This document shows positions 51,980 through 61,230 of a stretch of 64,000 nt of DNA, piece by piece. The number at the start of each line of letters is the position of its first letter. Position 1 is the stretch's first letter. The translations under genes and the position numbers were made by a program. The notes beneath the pieces were generated by a model that saw only the letters and a list, made by a program, of their open reading frames with translations, was not told where the DNA came from and ran no database searches. This stretch comes from Paenibacillus xylanexedens (GTDB lineage: Bacteria > Bacillota > Bacilli > Paenibacillales > Paenibacillaceae), in the NCBI RefSeq assembly GCF_001908275.1, contig NZ_CP018620.1, positions 1,984,001 through 2,048,000 on the forward strand, given 5' to 3'.

Positions 51980-52827
51980 TGATTTACGCAAGTGATCTGG
52001 ACCAGACGCTGGTGTACTCCCGTCGTGCGCTCCGTATTCCCGAAGATACACCGGGACTTGTTCCCGCAGAGTGGATTAACGGCAAGTTGTCCGCTTTTAT
52101 GTCAGCATATGCACTGGAGCGGTTGCAGTCTTTGCCACAAGACATTGTATTTATGCCGGTGACGACACGTACAGTGGAGCAGTACCGGCGCATTCATATT
52201 TTTCAGAGCGAATGTATTCCGAAATATGCGGTGACGAGTAATGGTGGCAACATCATTGTTGACGGTCAGGTAGACGATGAATGGAATCTGCATATTCGTT
52301 CTTTGCTTCGTCAGCAGGCAGCTACTCCCGAAGAGATCCTGGATTTATTTGACGATGTGCTGAGCCCGGAGTGGGTAATTAATCAGCGATTGTGTGATGA
52401 GCTGTTCTTTGCATTGCTGATCGAACGTGACAAGCTTCCGATGGAGCATATTGCGGAAAAGATTCGGGTGTTAGAGACGCTGGGATGGGAGAGTTCGATT
52501 CAGGGGCGGAAGCTCTATCTGGTGCCTTCGGCCGTGAACAAACGAGCTGCCGTGGAGCATATTAGGCAACGCATTGGCGATGGGCCTGTGATTGCTTCGG
52601 GTGATTCCTTGCTGGATCGTTGTTTGCTGGACTTTGCGCACTACGCCATTGCTCCGTCTCACGGAGAGTTACATGTGGAGAGACAGCGTGTACCTGAGCA
52701 GGTACCGTATCAATTTACGGAACAATTCGGTGCTTTTGCAGCAGATGAGATTCTCGATTACGTTCACCGTATTCATAACGATCAACAGACCCAGATAGAC
52801 CATGCCGAGATAAGGGAGACCGTATAA
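51976..52827 (+). CDS. HAD-family phosphatase (Ter module)
   Basis: About 283 residues. HAD motif I is DLDQT (nucleophile D and D+2) in MMIYASDLDQTLV; the later motif SGDSLLDRCLLDFA carries the metal-binding aspartates. Sucrose-phosphatase/Cof-like branch. It probably removes phosphate from the pathway intermediate. The ATG lies 3 nt (or 6 nt for the second ATG) after GGAGG and overlaps the upstream stop. Confidence 0.84.
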   Translation: MMIYASDLDQTLVYSRRALRIPEDTPGLVPAEWINGKLSAFMSAYALERLQSLPQDIVFMPVTTRTVEQYRRIHIFQSECIPKYAVTSNGGNIIVDGQVDDEWNLHIRSLLRQQAATPEEILDLFDDVLSPEWVINQRLCDELFFALLIERDKLPMEHIAEKIRVLETLGWESSIQGRKLYLVPSAVNKRAAVEHIRQRIGDGPVIASGDSLLDRCLLDFAHYAIAPSHGELHVERQRVPEQVPYQFTEQFGAFAADEILDYVHRIHNDQQTQIDHAEIRETV

Positions 52828-53877
52828 ATGAAAAAAATGAAGATTTACTTCAACCGTTGGTTCTCAGTAACGTATCATTATATGAATGCGATTCGGGACA
52901 ATGAGGACGGTATGGAATTTGAGATCTACGGTACTCACCCTGATCCGGGACACATGGCATTACAGGGCTGTGATGTTGCAGAAGTTGAACCGCGTGTAAC
53001 GGGCCGGGAATATGTTGATTTTTGCTTCGACTTTTGCCGTCGTCATCAGATTGATGTGTTTATTCCACGCTGGAACATGCTGGACATCAGCAGACATATC
53101 TCCCTGTTCGAAGAGATCGGCACACGGGTTATCGTATGCTCGGACACGGAATTGCTGGAACAATTGATGGAGAAAGACCGGTTCTATGAATCGGTGCGTG
53201 AGAAAGGCATTATGGAGATTCCGGATTATTTCACAGTCAGTAATGCTGCACAATTCCAGCAAGCATATGAGGCGCTGCGTGCACGTGGACATGATGTATG
53301 CTTCAAACCATGTAATGGTGAGGGCGGCATGGGATTCCGGGTGATTAATAATGAACGTGATCCGTTGCAGGAGTTGTTCGGATACGCGCTTAACTCCATT
53401 TCGTATGAAGATGCCCTGCGTGCTTTCTCTTCTGCTCCGTCCTTTCAAAATGTCATGGTGATGGAGGTACTGGAAGGATATGAATACAGCATTGATTGTC
53501 TTTCGGATCGCAATGGGAAACTATTAACGGCTATTCCGCGTAGAAAAGAAAGAGGACGTTTGCGCTTGCTCGAAGAAAACGAGGAATTGCTGGCGATTGC
53601 CCGCAATGTGGCAGAGGTATATCAGATTCCTTATAATTTTAATATACAGATGAAATATCGCAAGGATACACCGAAGCTGCTGGAGATTAATCCGCGTATG
53701 TCGGGTGGGTTGCACATGTCTTGTCTGTCGGGCGTGAACTTCCCGTATCTGGCTGTCAAGTCTGCACTTGGCCATGATATTGGACCACTTCATCCGAAGT
53801 TTGGCATACTGGGAAGTCATATCGAACAGCCATTTATAATCGACGTTCAGAAGGTAAGCGGAGTACACCACGTCTAG
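52828..53877 (+). CDS. ATP-grasp ligase (Ter module)
   Basis: 349 residues starting directly after the HAD stop. ATP-grasp features: GHDVCFKPCNGEGGMGFRV (ATP lid, K and glycines), VMEVLEGYEYSIDCLSD, and PKLLEINPRMSGGLHMSC with the metal-binding glutamate and asparagine. It would form an amide-type bond in the final product. Fifth and last gene of the tightly overlapping module. Confidence 0.86.
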   Translation: MKKMKIYFNRWFSVTYHYMNAIRDNEDGMEFEIYGTHPDPGHMALQGCDVAEVEPRVTGREYVDFCFDFCRRHQIDVFIPRWNMLDISRHISLFEEIGTRVIVCSDTELLEQLMEKDRFYESVREKGIMEIPDYFTVSNAAQFQQAYEALRARGHDVCFKPCNGEGGMGFRVINNERDPLQELFGYALNSISYEDALRAFSSAPSFQNVMVMEVLEGYEYSIDCLSDRNGKLLTAIPRRKERGRLRLLEENEELLAIARNVAEVYQIPYNFNIQMKYRKDTPKLLEINPRMSGGLHMSCLSGVNFPYLAVKSALGHDIGPLHPKFGILGSHIEQPFIIDVQKVSGVHHV

Positions 53878-53960
53878 CTGAGAATTTCCCTCAACATTGA
53901 CACCTTCTGGATGGTTTTTTTACAATACGGATAAGTGTTGTTAAGGCAGGAGGACAAGTA

Positions 53961-54713
53961 ATGTTACGGAAAACGAAGATAGGTATAGGCGCATTGGTCG
54001 GTTATGGTCTCGCGGCGATCTCGAGTCCCTTTCTACCGGATGTCATCACGTGGGCAATTCCGGCACTGGCAACTGTGGTCGGAGGATTGATTCCTTCACG
54101 TTCCACGCCACGTACACAGGGCGAGAGTTCTTCATCAGCCCCTGTACCCATAACAGATATCGGAAATGAACCATCCCGCTTGAATGGTGGACAAGCGCCG
54201 AGCGCAGTGCCAACAGGGGCGATAGAAGCCTCTCCGGCACAGCCCCATTCGAGTTCCACTCCCGCACAACATGCGGGCACAGAACAAGCGAAGCCTTCCC
54301 GGACCGAACCAGATCCTGTATTTGATCCGGTGATTGAATACCTGGAAGTTTTGGAAGACATGATCATCTCCGAAGGTCAGAAGAACGAGCTGGATAATGA
54401 AATCGTGGAGAAATCACTGGCGTTGTTTGCCCGTTTGCAGCGTGTGATCCCTTCCCTTCAGGAGTTAAACAACGGGGATATTAACCATACGGTGCGCAGA
54501 CTGATTTTGAAAGATTTGAACGGTTTTATTAATCCATTTCTACGTTTAAGTGGAGAAGCCAAACGTAATAATCGGCGTATGCTGCTGAATGGTCTTCGAG
54601 ACGTGGATTCCAAGATATCGGATATTGTATCAACGATTGAACATAAAGACTTAATGGAGCTCCAGAACAAAGCGGAACTAATACATCAACGGTATAACAG
54701 CTCTGAATTATAG
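53961..54713 (+). CDS. Hypothetical protein paired with TelA
   Basis: 250 residues; ATG behind CAGGAGGA. A hydrophobic N-terminal stretch (IGIGALVGYGLAAI, VITWAIPALATVVGGLIP) suggests one or two membrane segments. A Pro/Ser/Ala-rich linker (about 47-115) follows, then a helical C-terminal domain (LEDMIISEGQKNELDNEIVE, LSGEAKRNNRRMLLNGLRD). It directly precedes telA with a gap of 11 bp and probably anchors TelA or the Ter complex to the membrane. Confidence 0.72.
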   Translation: MLRKTKIGIGALVGYGLAAISSPFLPDVITWAIPALATVVGGLIPSRSTPRTQGESSSSAPVPITDIGNEPSRLNGGQAPSAVPTGAIEASPAQPHSSSTPAQHAGTEQAKPSRTEPDPVFDPVIEYLEVLEDMIISEGQKNELDNEIVEKSLALFARLQRVIPSLQELNNGDINHTVRRLILKDLNGFINPFLRLSGEAKRNNRRMLLNGLRDVDSKISDIVSTIEHKDLMELQNKAELIHQRYNSSEL

Positions 54714-54724
54714 GAGGGATTGGC

Positions 54725-55828
54725 ATGGCAACGGAATGGGCTCAGTTGAAGCAGGAAGATGAGCAACGGATTAACCAGGAAGCAACGCAGCTTATTCAGA
54801 AAGTATCCCAAAGTGATCCGGCTCACCTGGATACCTTAATGGATGATATCGGTAAGTTGGGCGTGAAAACACAAGAGAGAGCAGGACAGACTCTCAAGTT
54901 GCTTGATCGCCCAGTCAATGAACTGATGTCCGGGAACCGGGCAGAGGTATCCAACATGATCCTGAAGCTCCGTGATGAATGTGAGAGTTTGCAACAGAGT
55001 AAAAATGTGAGTTTTGTCGGGAAGTTGTTACGTAAAAGCCCGTTGAAAAACTACGTATACCGTTATCAATCCGTTCGCACGAACATTGATGCCATCATTA
55101 ACGGGTTGCGGGACGGCAAGGACAACCTGGAAGAAAGCATCGTGAATATGCGCCAATTGAAACGTTCCTCCATTCAGGAGATCTACAATCTGCAGACCAA
55201 AATCTCTTTTGGTAATCAGTTAAAAGCTTTGTTTGAAACCGAGATTGCCAAGCCTGAGAACGAGAATCGTAAAGCACATCTGGAGCGTGGGTTGCGCAAA
55301 GTGGTAACACGTACCCAATCCATGACAGAGATGATCATGCTGTACAATCAGGCAATCGCAGCTACCGACATCATTAATGATAACAATGACAAGCTGATTG
55401 ATTCCGTTAATAATGCCATTGATAAAACAGCGAATCTGATCACCGTTTCGGCCATGATTGCGATGGCTCTTAATGATCAGGAGAAGGTCATTTCTGCTGT
55501 GGAAGCTACGAATAAGACGATTGAAGATCAATTCAAGGAAAACGCCAGATTGTTGAAGACAACAACAGAGAAAACAAACGAACTGTTGTCCAAACCGGCG
55601 ATGTCCCTTGAAGCGGTCAATCAGGCGATGGGTGATCTGATGTCTGCCCTGGATCTGTCCGAGCAGTCTAATCGCCGGATTATCGAGAGCTGTAATGACT
55701 ATACCAACAAGATGACAACCCTTAACGCCAAAATGAGTGATCGACTGGGTCTGGAAGGACCGAAGGCTGCTGCCATTCCGGAGAAAAACAAACCGGATTC
55801 CAGTGCATTAGGATCTTTCCTGGATTAG
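54725..55828 (+). CDS. telA: TelA-like toxic anion resistance protein
   Basis: 367 residues, ATG behind TAGGAGGG. Long helical coiled-coil protein: LKLLDRPVNELMSG, NYVYRYQSVRTNIDAII, LRDGKDNLEESIVNMRQLK and the TNELLSKPA segment are all typical of TelA (YceH in B. subtilis). TelA regularly accompanies TerD genes and is linked to tellurite and cell-wall antibiotic tolerance. Same strand and locus as the ter operon, but after the biosynthetic module. Confidence 0.9.
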   Translation: MATEWAQLKQEDEQRINQEATQLIQKVSQSDPAHLDTLMDDIGKLGVKTQERAGQTLKLLDRPVNELMSGNRAEVSNMILKLRDECESLQQSKNVSFVGKLLRKSPLKNYVYRYQSVRTNIDAIINGLRDGKDNLEESIVNMRQLKRSSIQEIYNLQTKISFGNQLKALFETEIAKPENENRKAHLERGLRKVVTRTQSMTEMIMLYNQAIAATDIINDNNDKLIDSVNNAIDKTANLITVSAMIAMALNDQEKVISAVEATNKTIEDQFKENARLLKTTTEKTNELLSKPAMSLEAVNQAMGDLMSALDLSEQSNRRIIESCNDYTNKMTTLNAKMSDRLGLEGPKAAAIPEKNKPDSSALGSFLD

Positions 55829-55966
55829 GGTAGGACTCGCTGCATATCGTATTGAGATTGCTACATGGTTTTATTTTCTACGAGGGACGCTGAGTGCGTC
55901 TCTTTGTTTCATTTATTTGATAGAATAAAGCTAAAATCTGGGGTTATACGAAGGAGCTTGCTGAAC

Positions 55967-56533
55967 ATGCTGGACTTTTCATTCGAGATTATTGATGAGA
56001 CCAAGATTAATATTCAATACAAATATGGCAGTGAGTTCTTTAACTTTAACCTGTATTATGCAAACGGCGAGTGGACGCTGCATCCATTTGACGGCATTTT
56101 GATCCAAAACCGTGAAATGTGCAGTCTGATTGTATCGGAGCTGCTCCGTAACAAAGATTTTCATGTCATGTTGGCTAAAGAGAAAATCATCTTATCCCAA
56201 TTACGCACCAGTGTTAACCTCCAGTCCAATGAGCCGGATGAATGGGTAGCAGATCGGAGAAACGCAGATTATTCCAGTCCTGATGATGAGTTGATGGATT
56301 ACATAGGGAACCACAGCTTCGAAGACATATTACAGCTTGAGCAAGAACAGATTGAGGCCAGAGTGCAATTCTTCCAACAGATTATTCAGAGAATGTTTAT
56401 GGAGGGACTTGGACCGGAAGATGCTGATTTTATCAAAGTTCAGGCCGTGATACGGATATATAAAGAGACATACGATCGTCTTGGTGAGTTGAATGATCAT
56501 AATAGGGGTGATCGTGGACGCAGGAGATGGTAG
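55967..56533 (+). CDS. Hypothetical protein at the end of the ter locus
   Basis: 188 residues from the ATG at 55967 (AAGGAG 10 nt upstream; an earlier in-frame ATG at 55865 has none). A beta-rich start (FEIIDETKINIQYKYGSEFFNF) is followed by an acidic helical part with EQIEARVQFFQQIIQRM. No family recognised. It ends with a basic tail (RGDRGRRRW). Its place after telA suggests a helper in the same stress system. Confidence 0.66.
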   Translation: MLDFSFEIIDETKINIQYKYGSEFFNFNLYYANGEWTLHPFDGILIQNREMCSLIVSELLRNKDFHVMLAKEKIILSQLRTSVNLQSNEPDEWVADRRNADYSSPDDELMDYIGNHSFEDILQLEQEQIEARVQFFQQIIQRMFMEGLGPEDADFIKVQAVIRIYKETYDRLGELNDHNRGDRGRRRW

Positions 56534-56901
56534 AGAAAATCCCGTTCGGTATGTAAACGGATAACTATATTTCTGCGAAGTTAGGCAGATCATTCTAATT
56601 TGCAGGCATGCATTTCTTTTCCACCTGATATGCCTGGTAGAGCGGACAAACTTTAAGTTTCAACTAGCTGCGGGGGAGGGAGACCTTCCTTTTTTTACTG
56701 CCAAAATGAAGAGAAGTTTATTGTATTGGGAAAAGTAGGGTAATAAGAATAGAAGCGGCATTGTAAAATACGCTATAATAACCATATGTGTACATAGAAA
56801 TGATTACATATTGGACGCTGTGGAGAAAACAACATGTCTAATGGAGGCTCTGAGCTGGAACGTGTTATCGGTTTAGGGTGCTCCGAGCCGGAGGAATGCT
56901 T
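56534..56901. other. Gap between ter locus and ABC exporter
   Basis: Holds the terminator at 56674-56696 and a TATAAT at 56774-56779 that may be the -10 box of the ABC operon; I see no matching -35. No gene supported. Confidence 0.5.
56674..56696 (+). terminator. Intrinsic terminator ending the ter locus
   Basis: GGGAGG/CCTTCC stem (one G-U), GAGA loop, then a seven-T run. Confidence 0.75.
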
Positions 56902-58710
56902 ATGATCAAGCTGTTGTACTACTTGAAGAAGTACCGAGTTGCCGCGATTGCAGCCCTGGTCATGATGTTAATTGAGCTTGCGGTGGAGCTGGCTCAGCCT
57001 TATCTGATCTCCAAGATCATCGATAACGGGATTCAGCAGGGAGACTTATCTGTCGTCTGGTTGTGGGGCGGTGTGCTAGTTGCTAGTGCTGTTGTGGCTT
57101 TTGCTGCCGGAATCGCGAGTTCGTTCTTTGCATCCCATGCAAGTCTGGGGTTCGGATACGATCTGCGGGAGAAGTTGTATGAGAAAGTGCAAACGTTCTC
57201 TTATGCCGTCTTTAACCGGTTCGCGACATCGTCCCTGATTACCCGATTAACGGGGGATGTGACCCAGGTTCAGGACACCGTCTTTATGAGTCTGCGCTTC
57301 ATGACACGTGTGCCCCTGGTGGTGATTGGTAGCATGATTATGGCTTTGATCGTGAACCCGAGGTTGGGTCTGCTGCTGGTTGTCATGGTGCCTGTACTGC
57401 TCATTGTTGTGGTGTGGATGATCAAAAAGGCAGCGCTGCTGTTCCGCAATGTGCAGCGCAGACTGGATGCCGTCAATGGAGTCATCCAGGAGAATCTGAC
57501 AGGCATTCGGCTGATCCGTGTCTTCGTACGGATGGGCCATGAGATTGAACGCTTTGCCGGATTCAGCGGCAAGCTGATGAAAGGCACCATTTCCGCGCTG
57601 CGCCTGACGGAGACAACGATGCCGTTCATGCTGCTAATGATGAACGTTTGTATCATCGCCGTGTTATGGTTTGGACGAGTCGACATTGCTTCCGGTAATG
57701 CAACCGTGGGTGAAGTGGTCGCCGTCATTAACTACCTGCTTCGCACAATTGGTGCCATGTCTGCGTTGTCATGGATTCTGGTAACCTTCTCCAGAGCAAG
57801 CGCTTCGGCGCAACGACTGAATGAAGTGTTCAATACGGAGGACACGTCGGAGACTGAACAGACGAAGTCGTTATCAACGTCTGCGCCATCTGCTGGATCT
57901 ATGAAATCTTCAAATTTTCCGCAATCTGTATACCCGGCGAAGAAACAGCGCGTTGTGCAGGGAGCGGTTGAATTCCGCAGTGTAGGCTTCAGTTATCCCA
58001 ATAGTGAAATTACAGTACTGGATAACATCACATTTACGGCAAAAGCGGGGGAGCGTATTGCCATTATGGGAGCAACTGGCTCAGGCAAATCTTCGCTCGT
58101 ACAGCTCATTCCGCGTTTATACACAGAAGATCAAGGAAAGGTACGAATTGATGGTGCCGATGCATCAGAGCTGGATCTGTCCATGCTGCGTGGTGCGATT
58201 GGTTATGTGCCGCAGGAGGTTGTCCTGTTTACCGGTTCCATACGGGAGAATATTGCCTGGGGCCAGGAAGATGCTACCTTGGAGGAGATCGTGGAAGCCG
58301 CAAAGCGCGCGCAGATCCATGAAACAATCGAGAATTTACCAAACGGTTATGATACATTGCTGGGTCAACGGGGAGTGAATCTCTCCGGTGGACAGAAGCA
58401 GCGACTTTCCATTGCACGAGCACTGGTACGTAGACCAAGAATTCTGATTCTGGACGATAGCACAAGTGCGCTGGATGTAGCTACAGAAGGCAGACTGCTG
58501 GATGCGCTGGAGGAATTGTCGTGTACCACGTTTATCATCACCCAGAAGATCAGTTCAACCACTTCGGCGGACCTGATTCTGCTGCTTGATGATGGACAAC
58601 TCATTGGACAGGGAAAACATGAAGACCTGATGGAATCGTCAGAGCTGTATCGTCGAATCCACGAATCACAATACGGGGAGGGTGCACAGCATGTTCAAAG
58701 CATTCATTGA
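56902..58710 (+). CDS. ABC exporter half-transporter with degenerate NBD (heterodimer subunit 1)
   Basis: 602 residues from the ATG at 56902 (GGAGG 7 nt upstream). Six membrane helices, then an ATPase domain: Walker A K396 in GATGSGKSS, intact signature LSGGQKQRL, Walker B LILDD with D519 where the catalytic glutamate should be, and Q548 in the switch position (ITQKIS) instead of histidine. The degenerate ATP site pairs with the next gene. A Ser/Thr-rich linker (about 315-350) is unusually long. Multidrug or lipid exporter of the BmrCD/LmrCD/YfiBC type. Overlaps the next gene by 20 bp. Confidence 0.9.
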   Translation: MIKLLYYLKKYRVAAIAALVMMLIELAVELAQPYLISKIIDNGIQQGDLSVVWLWGGVLVASAVVAFAAGIASSFFASHASLGFGYDLREKLYEKVQTFSYAVFNRFATSSLITRLTGDVTQVQDTVFMSLRFMTRVPLVVIGSMIMALIVNPRLGLLLVVMVPVLLIVVVWMIKKAALLFRNVQRRLDAVNGVIQENLTGIRLIRVFVRMGHEIERFAGFSGKLMKGTISALRLTETTMPFMLLMMNVCIIAVLWFGRVDIASGNATVGEVVAVINYLLRTIGAMSALSWILVTFSRASASAQRLNEVFNTEDTSETEQTKSLSTSAPSAGSMKSSNFPQSVYPAKKQRVVQGAVEFRSVGFSYPNSEITVLDNITFTAKAGERIAIMGATGSGKSSLVQLIPRLYTEDQGKVRIDGADASELDLSMLRGAIGYVPQEVVLFTGSIRENIAWGQEDATLEEIVEAAKRAQIHETIENLPNGYDTLLGQRGVNLSGGQKQRLSIARALVRRPRILILDDSTSALDVATEGRLLDALEELSCTTFIITQKISSTTSADLILLLDDGQLIGQGKHEDLMESSELYRRIHESQYGEGAQHVQSIH

Positions 58711-60529
58711 GCCTTTCCGTCAGCCACCGCCTCCGATTGATCCGGAGACGTTACGATCAGGTGGTGGTCGCAAACCCAAGGCACGGGCGAAGAACTGGTC
58801 AGGTACGCTAGGTCGTATCTGGACCTATCTGGCACGTCGCAAGGTTAAGCTGTCCATGGTACTGTTGATGGTGTTTGCCAGTTCCGCACTCGCTTTGCTT
58901 GGCCCTTACATGGTAGGGGTGGCCGTGGATGATTTCATCGCGGGCGAAGCCGGGGCAAGCTGGACTCGGTTTCTGATTGGATTAACCGCAGTGTATGTCT
59001 TGTTCTCTCTTACATCCTGGTTACAAAATATATGGATGATCGAAATTGCACAGGAAACCGTGTTCCGCATGCGGTATGATCTGTTCTCCCATCTGCACAA
59101 ATTACCGATTCCATTCTTCGGTAAACGCCAGCAGGGGGAGATTATGAGCCGGGTGACCAATGATATCGAGAATGTCAGCGGTACGTTGAACAGCTCGGCG
59201 ATCCAGATTTTTTCGAGTGTATTAACACTGCTCGGAACGTTTGGGGTTATGCTCTGGCTCAGCCCGTTACTGACCCTGCTTACCTTTATCGTTGTGCCTT
59301 TGATGGCCATCGGTATGCGTTGGATTACGCGCAGAACGGGACCGCTCTTCAAGGAGCGGCAGCGCAATCTCGGTGAACTTAACGGTTACATCGAAGAGAC
59401 TTTATCCGGGCAGCGGATCATTAAGGCATTCTCCCAAGAGGAGCGAGTGATTCGCGGTTTTGAGGAACGAAATACCCGCATCCGGATTTCCGGTTTCTGG
59501 GCACAGACGATCTCTGGTTTTATCCCGAAACTGATGAATGGATTGAACAACCTGAGCTTTGCGATTGTGGCGGGCATTGGTGGTATACTGGCGATTCAGG
59601 GTTCGGTTACGGTCGGGGTGATTATTATCTTTGTGGAATATGCCCGTCAATTCACCCGTCCGCTGAATGATCTGGCGAACCAGTGGAATACGTTATTGTC
59701 CGCGATTGCGGGGGCTGAGCGCGTATTCGAGGTGCTGGACGAAGATGAGGAAGCTAAGGATGAAGGGGCAGCGATATCTCTGGACAAGGTAGAGGGAGCC
59801 GTTCGTTTCGACAAAGTATCCTTTGGATACGATGAAGGACGTAACATTTTGCATGAGATCAGCTTCGAAGCCAAACCGGGGGAGATGATTGCCCTTGTGG
59901 GTCCGACCGGAGCGGGGAAAACAACATTAATTCAGCTGTTATCCCGTTTCTATGATCCAACAGGTGGCACATTAACGGTAGATGGTCGCGATATGACCAC
60001 CATTCGGCGTGAGAATCTGCGGTCACATATGGCATTTGTACTACAAGATTCATTTCTGTTTCAGGGCACGATTCGAGAAAATATTCGGTTTGGCCGTCTG
60101 GACGCAACGGATGAAGAGGTGGAAGCAGCCTCCCGGCTGGCGAATGCCCACTCCTTCATTGTGCGAATGAAGGATGGATACGACAAAGTGCTCCAGGCCG
60201 ACGGGAGCGGCATTAGTCAGGGGCAGAAGCAACTACTCGCCATTGCCCGGGCAATCTTGGCAGATCCATCGATACTCGTACTGGACGAAGCGACGAGCAG
60301 TATTGATACTGTTACGGAGATTAAAATCCAGGAAGGGCTGCAACGCCTGATGCAAGGCCGTACCAGTTTTGTTATTGCTCACAGGCTGAACACGATCCGT
60401 CAGGCCGACCGGATTCTGGTGCTGAAGGATGGGCAGCTACTGGAGCAAGGCTCGCATGATGCATTGCTGGAACAAGGCGGTTTCTACAGCGAGCTGTATT
60501 ACAGTCAGCTGCGTAAAAAGGCTCAGTAG
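58691..60529 (+). CDS. ABC exporter half-transporter with catalytic NBD (heterodimer subunit 2)
   Basis: 612 residues from the ATG at 58691 behind GGGGAGGG. N-terminal Pro-rich tail (PFRQPPPPIDP), six membrane helices, then an ATPase domain with Walker A K410 (GPTGAGKTT), Walker B LVLDEA with catalytic E533, and H564 (IAHRL). Its signature is ISQGQKQLL instead of LSGGQ. So each subunit supplies half of one good and one degenerate ATP site. The substrate cannot be predicted. Confidence 0.91.
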   Translation: MFKAFIEPFRQPPPPIDPETLRSGGGRKPKARAKNWSGTLGRIWTYLARRKVKLSMVLLMVFASSALALLGPYMVGVAVDDFIAGEAGASWTRFLIGLTAVYVLFSLTSWLQNIWMIEIAQETVFRMRYDLFSHLHKLPIPFFGKRQQGEIMSRVTNDIENVSGTLNSSAIQIFSSVLTLLGTFGVMLWLSPLLTLLTFIVVPLMAIGMRWITRRTGPLFKERQRNLGELNGYIEETLSGQRIIKAFSQEERVIRGFEERNTRIRISGFWAQTISGFIPKLMNGLNNLSFAIVAGIGGILAIQGSVTVGVIIIFVEYARQFTRPLNDLANQWNTLLSAIAGAERVFEVLDEDEEAKDEGAAISLDKVEGAVRFDKVSFGYDEGRNILHEISFEAKPGEMIALVGPTGAGKTTLIQLLSRFYDPTGGTLTVDGRDMTTIRRENLRSHMAFVLQDSFLFQGTIRENIRFGRLDATDEEVEAASRLANAHSFIVRMKDGYDKVLQADGSGISQGQKQLLAIARAILADPSILVLDEATSSIDTVTEIKIQEGLQRLMQGRTSFVIAHRLNTIRQADRILVLKDGQLLEQGSHDALLEQGGFYSELYYSQLRKKAQ

Positions 60530-60576
60530 TCATTTTGGATAATATGTGACATGTATTAGAAAACTTGTAGGTATGT

Positions 60577-60624
60577 AAAAAGAGCAGGGATGAGGGCACG
60601 ATGCTCCTCACTTCTGCTCTTTTT
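60577..60624. terminator. Bidirectional terminator after the ABC operon
   Basis: AAAAAGAGCAG/CTGCTCTTTTT 11-bp stem with further pairing in the loop; T-run at the end. Confidence 0.87.
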
Positions 60625-60803
60625 GCATATTCCCTTGAAGGAAAATAGAAAATAGAACTGTGATTGTATGTTAAAATAAGGATATATTGGAATAGATCCG
60701 TTTTTGGAAGGTTGCCAGCGGTTTTGAAGCATGAGAATGAATTTTTACACGTATGCCTGTAGTCAGTCATGTGATGCATTAAAAGAGAGGAGGGCAATGC
60801 GGA

Positions 60804-61139
60804 ATGGAATTTAAATTTGGGAATGCTGCTCTTCTTTTTCCCCCTTTACACATTACGATTATCGCAATCATTATTATTTTCATTCTAGTAAGGTGGAGCA
60901 AGCAGTTAGAAACGAGACGTTTTACGGTTTTCTTTTACTTTTTGATTAGTACGTTCATTACTCCAATTTATTCTCAAAGTACATCAGAAGGTGTCTTTGA
61001 GCTATGGATCCCCGCAGGGTTTATTGTGGTTTTCTTATATTTGATTCGTAGCGAAAGAAATCATCCATCTAAAATGAAAGCGAGTATCTTAGGATTTTCA
61101 ATAGCGTTATATCAGTTAATTCTTCAATATGTCGGATAA
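60804..61139 (+). CDS. Small four-helix membrane protein
   Basis: 111 residues; GAGGAGGG lies upstream. Hydrophobic segments at about 10-29, 38-55, 68-83 and 92-110 with little soluble sequence (SKQLETRR loop, RSERNHPSKMK loop). No family recognised. Confidence 0.62.
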   Translation: MEFKFGNAALLFPPLHITIIAIIIIFILVRWSKQLETRRFTVFFYFLISTFITPIYSQSTSEGVFELWIPAGFIVVFLYLIRSERNHPSKMKASILGFSIALYQLILQYVG

Positions 61140-61191
61140 CGGACAGGATAGGATAATTCAATAAGAACAAGTAAGCAATAGGTTGAAAACA

Positions 61192-61225
61192 AAAGAGCAG
61201 ATCCTGATCACAGGACCTGCTCTTT
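61192..61225. terminator. Bidirectional terminator
   Basis: AAAGAGCAG/CTGCTCTTT and TCCTG/CAGGA stems around one A-C mismatch with a 4-nt loop. It serves both the small membrane gene and the minus-strand nucleotidase gene. Confidence 0.8.
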
Positions 61226-61230
61226 CTCAT

